DNA from: Pseudomonas asiatica
GTDB taxonomy: Bacteria > Pseudomonadota > Gammaproteobacteria > Pseudomonadales > Pseudomonadaceae
NCBI RefSeq assembly: GCF_009932335.1
Contig: NZ_BLJF01000001.1
Span: 744,001-808,000, forward strand
Direction: 5' to 3'
DNA length: 64,000 nt
The notes under the pieces are model-generated. The model worked only from the letters and a program-made list of their open reading frames with translations. It searched no databases and was not told the DNA's origin. The translations under genes and the position numbers were made by a program. Positions 56,686-64,000 of the stretch are shown here, in pieces. Position 1 is the stretch's first letter. Each line of letters opens with the position of its first letter.

Positions 56686-57450
56686 ATGACCAGCACCCAG
56701 CACACCGATGTGGTCCAACGCCAGTTCGGCGAACAGGCCAGCGCCTACCTCAGCAGCGCCGTGCACGCCCAAGGCAGTGAATTCGGCCTGCTGCAAGACG
56801 CGCTGGCAGGGCGGGGCCATGCCCGCGTGCTCGACCTTGGCTGCGGTGCCGGTCATGTCAGTTTCCACGTCGCCCCTCTGGTTGCCGAAGTGGTCGCCTA
56901 CGACCTCTCGCAAGCCATGCTCGACGTGGTCGCCAGTGCCGCCGCCGAGCGCGGCCTGGCCAATATCACCACCGAACGCGGTGCCGCCGAACGCCTGCCG
57001 TTCGCCGACGCCTCGTTTGACTTCGTCTTCAGCCGCTACTCGGCCCACCACTGGAGCGACCTGGGTCTGGCCCTGCGCGAAGTGCGCCGAGTGCTCAAGC
57101 CGGGTGGCGTGGCGGCGTTCATCGACGTCATGTCGCCGGGCAGCCCGCTGCTCGACACCTACCTGCAAACGGTCGAAGTACTGCGCGACACCAGCCACGT
57201 GCGCGATTATTCCGCTGCCGAATGGCAACGCCAGGTCAGCGAGGCTGGCCTGCATGTACGCAGCCACACCCGCCAGCCGCTGCGCCTGGAGTTTTCCAGC
57301 TGGGTCGAGCGCATGCGCACCCCCGAGCCAATGCGCGTGGCAATTCGCCAATTGCAGCAAGCCATGGGCGAAGAAGTACGGCAGTATTACCAGATCGAGG
57401 CCGATGGTTCGTTCAGCACCGATGTGCTGGTGTTGTGGGCCGAGCGTTAA
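56686..57450 (+). CDS. Class I SAM-dependent methyltransferase
   Basis: A 254-residue methyltransferase with SAM motif I VLDLGCGAGHVSFH at about residues 45-58 and RYSAHHWSDLG near 117-127, the UbiE/BioC group. It lies inside the leu cluster between leuD and leuB, as in P. aeruginosa (PA3119 position), though it has no known part in leucine synthesis. The substrate is unknown. Confidence 0.88.
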   Translation: MTSTQHTDVVQRQFGEQASAYLSSAVHAQGSEFGLLQDALAGRGHARVLDLGCGAGHVSFHVAPLVAEVVAYDLSQAMLDVVASAAAERGLANITTERGAAERLPFADASFDFVFSRYSAHHWSDLGLALREVRRVLKPGGVAAFIDVMSPGSPLLDTYLQTVEVLRDTSHVRDYSAAEWQRQVSEAGLHVRSHTRQPLRLEFSSWVERMRTPEPMRVAIRQLQQAMGEEVRQYYQIEADGSFSTDVLVLWAER

Positions 57451-57504
57451 GAACTTTTCGGTGGGGCCCGCTTGGCCGCGCCGCGTGAATGGATAGAGGA
57501 AAGC

Positions 57505-58587
<1,083 letters not shown>

Positions 58588-58650
58588 TCTCTCTGGCCCG
58601 CCACCCAAAATTCCCGGTGGCGGCCCACTTTTAGCAAAGGTGTAGTTGCG

Positions 58651-59763
58651 ATGAAACGTGTAGGTCTGATCGGTTGGCGCGGTATGGTCGGTTCCGTGCT
58701 CATGCAGCGGATGCTGGAGGAGCAGGATTTCGACCTCATCGAGCCGGTGTTCTTCACCACCTCCAATGTTGGCGGCCAAGGCCCGAACGTGGGCAAGGAT
58801 ACAGCACCGCTCAAGGATGCTTATTCGATCGAAGAACTCAAGACCCTCGACGTTATCCTGACCTGCCAGGGCGGCGACTACACCAACGAGGTCTTCCCCA
58901 AGCTGCGTGAAGCCGGCTGGCAGGGTTACTGGATCGACGCCGCCTCGTCCCTGCGCATGCAGGATGACGCGGTGATCATCCTCGACCCGGTCAACCGCAA
59001 GGTCATCGACCAGCAGCTGGACGCGGGTACCAAGAACTACATCGGCGGCAATTGCACCGTCAGCCTGATGCTGATGGGCCTGGGTGGCCTGTTCGAAGCC
59101 GGCCTGGTCGAGTGGATGAGCGCCATGACCTACCAGGCGGCCTCGGGTGCCGGTGCGCAGAACATGCGCGAGCTGATCAAGCAGATGGGTGCTACCCATG
59201 CTGCCGTCGCCGATGACCTGGCCAACCCGGCCAGCGCCATCCTCGACATCGACCGCAAGGTTGCCGAGACCATGCGCAGCGAAGCGTTCCCGACCGAGAA
59301 CTTCGGCGTGCCACTGGCTGGCAGCCTGATCCCGTGGATCGACAAGGAACTGCCGAACGGTCAGAGCCGTGAAGAGTGGAAGGCCCAGGCCGAGACCAAC
59401 AAGATCCTCGGCCGCTTCAAGAGCCCGATCCCGGTCGACGGCATCTGCGTGCGCATCGGCGCCATGCGTTGCCACAGCCAGGCGCTGACCATCAAGCTGA
59501 ACAAGGACGTGCCGCTGGCCGACATCGAAGGCATGATCAGCCAGCACAACCCTTGGGTGAAGCTGGTACCTAACCAGCGTGAAATCAGCATGCAGGAGCT
59601 GAGCCCGACCAAGGTTACCGGCACCCTGAACATCCCGGTTGGCCGCCTGCGCAAGCTGAACATGGGGTCCCAGTACCTGGGCGCGTTCACCGTAGGTGAC
59701 CAGCTGCTGTGGGGCGCGGCCGAGCCGCTGCGCCGCATGCTGCGGATTCTGCTGGAGCGTTGA
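58651..59763 (+). CDS. asd: Aspartate-semialdehyde dehydrogenase
   Basis: A 370-residue enzyme reducing aspartyl phosphate to the semialdehyde for Met, Thr, Lys and diaminopimelate. [14 protein letters not shown] is near residues 8-21 and the catalytic cysteine is in GGNCTVSL near residue 135. This is the longer gamma-proteobacterial form. A terminator closes the leuC-to-asd run. Confidence 0.98.
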   Translation: MKRVGLIGWRGMVGSVLMQRMLEEQDFDLIEPVFFTTSNVGGQGPNVGKDTAPLKDAYSIEELKTLDVILTCQGGDYTNEVFPKLREAGWQGYWIDAASSLRMQDDAVIILDPVNRKVIDQQLDAGTKNYIGGNCTVSLMLMGLGGLFEAGLVEWMSAMTYQAASGAGAQNMRELIKQMGATHAAVADDLANPASAILDIDRKVAETMRSEAFPTENFGVPLAGSLIPWIDKELPNGQSREEWKAQAETNKILGRFKSPIPVDGICVRIGAMRCHSQALTIKLNKDVPLADIEGMISQHNPWVKLVPNQREISMQELSPTKVTGTLNIPVGRLRKLNMGSQYLGAFTVGDQLLWGAAEPLRRMLRILLER

Positions 59764-59780
59764 TCGCTCCGGCCTGACCG

Positions 59781-59813
59781 AAAACCCGCGCTGGCGACAG
59801 CGCGGGTTTTTTT
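59781..59813 (+). terminator. Terminator of asd
   Basis: AACCCGCGCTG-GCGA-CAGCGCGGGTT and a T-run follow 18 bp after the stop. Confidence 0.93.
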
Positions 59814-59848
59814 ATTTCCGATCCATCCCGGCCGGCCCGGCTCTTCTC

Positions 59849-59879
59849 TGCTTTCGCTTTCGCTTTTGCTTTTGCTTCT
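59849..59879. repeat. Hexamer tandem repeat (cttt[ct]g)
   Basis: About five 6-bp units (GCTTTC or GCTTTT). They sit beside the left end of the long inverted repeat, opposite the hexamer run at 60504-60533. Confidence 0.75.
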
Positions 59880-59909
59880 AGGCGCGCGATAGTTCAGGCG
59901 CCGCCGATT

Positions 59910-60503
59910 GCGACTTCAGGAGGCCGAGCGAAGGGATTGCGGAGGGAGGTGACGGGCATGGATGCCCGTCAAGCGCTGAGGCCCCATGGATGGGGCCTGC
60001 AGCGCGTCCTCCCGGGAGCAAGCCCGTAGCGAGGGGACCCCGGAGCGTAGCGCAGGGGCCGGATGATGGGAGCCGACGGTTTTTGGTTACTTTTTGCCAC
60101 GACAAAAAGGGACCCGCCGTAAGGGCGGAAAGGTGACTTGGCGCCACCATCGCGAATGAATGTCTACTCGATGCGAATGCCCACATCCAAAAGCCAAAAA
60201 GCCAAAAAGCCAAAAAGCTTAAGCGACGGTTTTGATATGGCGAACAGTCCGTTTGCGATGGCGACGCTGATTCACCTTTTCGCCCTTACGGCGAGTCACT
60301 TTTTGTCAAACGCGACAAAAAGTAACCAAAAAACGCTGCGCTCCCATCATCCGGCCCCTCCGCTACGCTACGGGGTTCCCTCGCGCCGGTCTTGCTCCCG
60401 GGAGCACGCGCTGCAGGCCCCATCCATGGGGCCTCAGCGCTTGACGGGCATCCATGCCCGTCACCTCCCTCCGCAAGACCTCTGCTCGGCCTCCTGAAGT
60501 CGC
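59910..60503. repeat. Long imperfect inverted repeat element, about 594 bp
   Basis: Arms 59910-60153 (244 bp) and 60255-60503 (249 bp) are imperfect reverse complements around a centre of about 101 bp. Both include 'gcgacttcaggaggccgagc', nested palindromes (gacgggcatggatgcccgtc; ggccccatggatggggcc) and 'ggttactttttg'. It carries no convincing gene and lies between asd and usg. Similar blocks recur in many Pseudomonas genomes, from memory. Confidence 0.85.
60185..60222. repeat. Tandem repeat of aaaaagcc in the centre of the element
   Basis: Four to five 8-bp units (CAAAAAGC) in the centre of the long inverted repeat. Confidence 0.75.
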
Positions 60504-60533
60504 GAAGATCAAGATCAAGATCAAGATCAAGAG
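60504..60533. repeat. Hexamer tandem repeat (aagatc)
   Basis: Four full AAGATC-type units directly flank the right arm of the long inverted repeat. Confidence 0.8.
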
Positions 60534-60626
60534 CAGCGCAGCTCTAGGTTTGGGCCAGCACAGACAAAACTCTACAATCCGAGTAAAGTGCCGCCCCCCG
60601 CCGTTTTCAGCAAAAGGATCCCTTCC

Positions 60627-61631
60627 ATGACACACCCTTTGGACATCGCCGTCGTCGGCGCCACCGGCAGCGTCGGTGAAGCCCTGGTGCAGATCCTCGA
60701 AGAGCTGGATTTCCCGGTCGCCACCCTGCACCTGCTAGCCAGCATGGAATCGGCGGGCAGTAGCGTGATGTTCGCCGGCAAGAAGCTGAAGGTACGTGAG
60801 GTGGACAGCTTCGACTTTGCCCAGGTCAAGCTGGCCTTTTTCGCCGCAGGCGCCGCAGTCAGCCGAAGCTTTGCCAGCAAGGCGCTGCAGGCAGGCTGCA
60901 CGGTCATCGACCTGTCCGCTGGTCTGGACGACGCCCTGGCTCTGGTGCCCGAAGCCAACGCCGAACGCCTGATTGACCTGGCATTGCCCGCGCGCATCGT
61001 CAGCCCGTGCTCGGCCGCGGTTGCCCTGGCCGTTGCTCTGGCACCGCTCAAGCGCCTGCTGGATATCGAGCGGGTGCAGGTGATGGCCGCGCTGGCGGTG
61101 TCCGCACAAGGTCGGGAAGCTGTCAACGAACTCGCCCGGCAAACTGCCGAGCTGCTCAATGCCCGGCCCCTGGAGCCGCGCTTCTTCGATCGCCAGGTGG
61201 CGTTCAACGTGTTGGCCCAGGTCGGTGCCGCCGATGAGCAAGGCCACACCGCCCTGGAGCGCCGCCTGGTCGGTGAGCTGCGTGTGCTGCTGGGCCTGCC
61301 TGAACTGAAGATTTCCGTGAGCTGCGTTCAAGTCCCGGTATTTTTCGGCGATAGCTTCAGTGTGGCGGTACAGAGCCGTCGCCCGGTCGACCTGGAGGCG
61401 GTCAACCAGGCCCTCGAGGCGGCTGACAGCGTCGAACTGGTGGAGCGCGACGATTATCCGACTCCGGTAGGCGACGCAGTAGGCCAGGACGTGGTCTATG
61501 TTGGTCGTGTAAGGCATGGTGTTGATGAAGACCAGCAGCTCAACCTCTGGCTGACCACCGACAACGTGCGCAAAGGCGCCGCGCTCAATGCTGTGCAAGT
61601 GGCGCAATTGTTGATTAAACACATGCTGTAA
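60627..61631 (+). CDS. usg: Aspartate-semialdehyde dehydrogenase paralogue (Usg)
   Basis: A 334-residue homologue of ASADH starting MTHPLDIAVVGATGSVGEAL, with a Rossmann GATGSVG near residues 10-16. A cysteine in SPCSAAVALAVAL (about residue 132) lies at the catalytic place, but the surrounding NCT-type active-site sequence is not kept. Usg proteins of E. coli and P. aeruginosa (PA3116) are considered inactive or of unknown role. It is separated from asd by the long inverted repeat. Confidence 0.88.
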   Translation: MTHPLDIAVVGATGSVGEALVQILEELDFPVATLHLLASMESAGSSVMFAGKKLKVREVDSFDFAQVKLAFFAAGAAVSRSFASKALQAGCTVIDLSAGLDDALALVPEANAERLIDLALPARIVSPCSAAVALAVALAPLKRLLDIERVQVMAALAVSAQGREAVNELARQTAELLNARPLEPRFFDRQVAFNVLAQVGAADEQGHTALERRLVGELRVLLGLPELKISVSCVQVPVFFGDSFSVAVQSRRPVDLEAVNQALEAADSVELVERDDYPTPVGDAVGQDVVYVGRVRHGVDEDQQLNLWLTTDNVRKGAALNAVQVAQLLIKHML

Positions 61632-61702
61632 AAGATACTGGCGAGCACTATTGTCCTGCTCTGCATGCAGGTTTCAGGACGCTTCATACAAGGGAAGAGG
61701 TC

Positions 61703-64000
61703 ATGCTTCGAATTCGCAAACTGGTTCTGGCCATGGCTGCAGCATCGGCGCTGTCGTCGGGCATGGCGAATGCCCTGGGCCTGGGGGAACTGACCCTCAA
61801 ATCGGCACAGAACCAGCCCCTGGACGCCGAGATCGAACTGCTCGACGTGCGCGACCTCACCGCTGCCGAAGTGGCACCGAGCCTGGCGCCGCCGGAAGAT
61901 TTCAGCAAGGCCGGGGTGGCATTCCCAACCTACCTCGAAGACCTAACCTTCACGCCGGTGATCAACCCCAACGGCAAGAGCGTGCTGCGTGTTACCTCCA
62001 GCCAGCCGCTGCCGGAACCGGTGGTAAAGTTCCTGGTCCAGGTGATGTGGCCGCAGGGCCGCCTGCTGCGTGACTACAGCGTGCTGCTCGACCAGGCCAA
62101 GGCCCAGGGCGACAAGCCTGCGGCAGGCAATGTCGCGCCAGCGGTGACCGCTGCCGGCAGCTATACCACCCAGCGCCGGGACACCCTGTGGCAGATTGCC
62201 GCGCGCAATACCCAGGGCGGCTCGATCCAGCAGACCATGATCGCGATCCAGGCCCTGAACCCGGACGCTTTCATCGGCAACAACATCAACCAGCTGAAGG
62301 TTGGCCAGGTGTTGCGCCTGCCCGACCAGCAGCAGATCCAGAACATCCCGCAGAGCGAGGCGACCGCCGAGGTGGCCGAGCAGTATGCTGCCTGGCGTGA
62401 AGGTCGTCGCCTGGGCCCGCGTGCCCGCCAGCTGGACGCCACTCGCCGCGGTACCGCCGAGGCAGCTCCGGCGCGTATCGCCCAGGGCGACAACCTGCGC
62501 CTGGTCAGCCCGGGCAACCAGGCCGGTGCCGACCAGGCCAAGGCCCTCAATGACAAGCTGGCGGTGGCCCAGGAAAGCCTGGACACCAGTCGTCGCGACA
62601 ACGAAGAGCTCAAGAGCCGCATGGCCGACCTGCAGAGCCAGCTGGACAAGCTGCAGCGTCTGATCGAGTTGAAGAACAACCAGCTGGCCCGCCTTGAAGC
62701 CCAGGGGGCGGCTGCACCGGCCGAACCGGTCGCCAAGCCTGCGCCTGCCGCCGTCGATACCGCACCCAAGCCGGTGCCCGCCGCCGAGGCCGCACCTGCC
62801 GGTCAGCCTGACAGCGTGATCGACGAAATCATGGGCAACCCGCTGCTGCTCGGGCTGATTTCCGGTAGCGCCTTCCTCGTACTGCTGCTTCTGCTGCTGT
62901 TGCTGGCGCGCAAGCGCAAGGCCCAGCAGGAGGCTGAAAAGCACCTGCGCATGGCGCGGGCGCTGGAAGAAGAGCAGGGCGCAGGCTTTGACAGCGATAG
63001 CGCAAGCTTCGATGGCGTAGAAGTCTCGGCGCCGAGCGTAACCCTGTCGCCGGCCGTGGTCGCCGCTTCGGCTGCCGCCGCCACCGCCGCGGAAAAAACG
63101 GCGGCACCCGCTGTCGAAGCGCAACCTGAACCGCAAGCCGACCCCCACGCCGCTTTGCTGGCGGAAGTCGAGCAGTGCGTGGCCGAAGGCCGCCTGAACC
63201 GCGCTACCGACCTGTTGGAACCTGCCGTGGCCGCCGCGCCGCAGCGTGACGACCTGCGCCTGAAACTGATGGATGTGTACGCCCGCCAGGGTGACCAGAG
63301 CGCGTTCGTCGAGCAGGAGCGCAAGTTGCCGGCCAGTGAGCAGAACAGTGCAGCGGTTGCCGGGTTGAAAGAGCGCTACCCGGCCATGCTCGGCCTGGCT
63401 GCTGCCGGCCTGGGCGCGGCGGCCCTGGCTGCCGAGATGGATGAGCAGTACGTGCAGGAGCTGTTGCAGGATCAGCCTGATACGCCAGTGGTTGCCGATG
63501 TAGCGCCGGAGGAAGTGCCGGCGGTCGAGCCAGAGGTGGCGATTGAACCAGAGGCCGTTGCTCTGGCGGAACCTGAAGCAGCGCTCGAACCCGAAGTTGA
63601 CCTGGATGCTGAGCTGGATGCCTTCGATGAAGTGCCGACCCTCGATGCGCCGGGCCTGGACGAGCAGGACCTGGACAGTGCCTTCGACCTGAGCCTGGGT
63701 GACGACCTGCCCGAGCAAGACCCGCTGGCAGCGCCGCTGCTGGACGAATCTGTGGCCCAGCAACCTGTAGTCGAAGAGCCGGTACTGGATGAACCCGTGC
63801 TGGAATCGGCTCAGCCCGAAGACGAGCCGTTTGCGGTGGACGCCGAGCTACAGGCCGACGCTGACGCCGAATTCGAGGCCATGCTGGCGCAGGCCGAGCC
63901 ACAGCCCGCTGTGGACCTGTCCGACTTCGACCTCGACATCAGCGAGCCGGTTGCCCCGGCAGCCCCGGCTGCGGTCGACGAAACCCCGGTGGATGTCGCC
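61703..64000 (+). CDS. fimV: FimV/HubP-type polar protein (partial, 3' end outside window)
   Basis: 766 residues are visible and the frame is open at the window end. A signal peptide (MLRIRKLVLAMAAASALSSGMANA) precedes a periplasmic N-terminal domain. A LysM-like peptidoglycan-binding segment (RRDTLWQIAARN) starts near residue 155, then a coiled coil at about 290-340 and one membrane helix at about 380-402. The cytoplasmic part has a TPR-like stretch near 480-545 and a long acidic tail. FimV organises the pole and, in P. aeruginosa, twitching and type II secretion. GGAAGAGG precedes the ATG. Confidence 0.93.
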   Translation, partial: MLRIRKLVLAMAAASALSSGMANALGLGELTLKSAQNQPLDAEIELLDVRDLTAAEVAPSLAPPEDFSKAGVAFPTYLEDLTFTPVINPNGKSVLRVTSSQPLPEPVVKFLVQVMWPQGRLLRDYSVLLDQAKAQGDKPAAGNVAPAVTAAGSYTTQRRDTLWQIAARNTQGGSIQQTMIAIQALNPDAFIGNNINQLKVGQVLRLPDQQQIQNIPQSEATAEVAEQYAAWREGRRLGPRARQLDATRRGTAEAAPARIAQGDNLRLVSPGNQAGADQAKALNDKLAVAQESLDTSRRDNEELKSRMADLQSQLDKLQRLIELKNNQLARLEAQGAAAPAEPVAKPAPAAVDTAPKPVPAAEAAPAGQPDSVIDEIMGNPLLLGLISGSAFLVLLLLLLLLARKRKAQQEAEKHLRMARALEEEQGAGFDSDSASFDGVEVSAPSVTLSPAVVAASAAAATAAEKTAAPAVEAQPEPQADPHAALLAEVEQCVAEGRLNRATDLLEPAVAAAPQRDDLRLKLMDVYARQGDQSAFVEQERKLPASEQNSAAVAGLKERYPAMLGLAAAGLGAAALAAEMDEQYVQELLQDQPDTPVVADVAPEEVPAVEPEVAIEPEAVALAEPEAALEPEVDLDAELDAFDEVPTLDAPGLDEQDLDSAFDLSLGDDLPEQDPLAAPLLDESVAQQPVVEEPVLDEPVLESAQPEDEPFAVDAELQADADAEFEAMLAQAEPQPAVDLSDFDLDISEPVAPAAPAAVDETPVDVA

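Noticed and set aside
59910..60503. Coding genes in the long inverted repeat
   Set aside because: Several open frames of about 110-120 codons exist, but they mirror each other across the arms and have no ribosome sites or recognisable domains.

Overview
The window comes from a Pseudomonas chromosome, most likely the P. putida group. The evidence is the high-GC coding bias, many REP elements of the '...gcgggtttacccgcgaagaggcc...' type, and gene order. The order matches (from memory) P. aeruginosa blocks PA2817-PA2811, PA2984-PA2959 and PA3139-PA3115, with accessory genes between them. Almost everything is core genome. There is no phage, IS element, CRISPR array or obvious island.

Layout. 1-6.9 kb: a PA2817-like protein (cut by the window edge), an unrecognised 144-residue protein, FadE-type acyl-CoA dehydrogenase, a glutathione S-transferase, an ABC exporter pair and a DUF2062 membrane protein. 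7-14.3 kb: comEC, then the tightly overlapping run exbB-exbD-lpxK-ycaR-kdsB-ptp-murB (envelope biogenesis). 14.4-19.4 kb: rne (RNase E, minus) with a very long 5' UTR, divergent from rluC. 19.4-31.8 kb: a Gph-like HAD phosphatase, sppA, maf/yceF (minus), then yceD-rpmF-plsX-fabD-fabG-acpP-fabF-pabC-mltG-tmk-holB-tatD, which joins fatty-acid synthesis, a ribosomal protein, folate, peptidoglycan and DNA replication functions. 31.9-32.0 kb: an sRNA gene on the minus strand that I identify as rgsA. 32.2-37.3 kb: a TetR regulator, a MoaA-like radical SAM protein, a DUF4823 lipoprotein, a DUF1285 protein, an exported cupin, a large zinc deaminase-like protein and tRNA-Asn. 37.3-46.2 kb: aromatic aminotransferase, uvrB with a LexA box, an EmrAB-type pump, gltX and three Ala-Glu tRNA pairs. 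46.3-54.3 kb: TetR/hydrolase pair, thioesterase, dusC, ibpA with a heat-shock promoter and ROSE thermometer, a five-PAS GGDEF-EAL protein and a LysR regulator. 54.4-64 kb: leuC-leuD-methyltransferase-leuB-asd, a 594-bp long inverted-repeat element, the asd paralogue usg, and the start of fimV.

The most interesting signals are in RNA. The putative RgsA sRNA folds into two hairpins plus a terminator. It leaves single-stranded a stretch that can form 15 contiguous pairs (one G-U) with the acpP leader in this same window, covering the acpP Shine-Dalgarno sequence. The rne and rluC promoters face away from each other with overlapping -35 boxes, so rne gets a roughly 735-nt leader and rluC essentially none. 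The ibpA leader carries the bulged-G UUGCU/AGGA helix typical of ROSE thermometers. Gene names rest on motifs, length and context read by eye; no database search was run.
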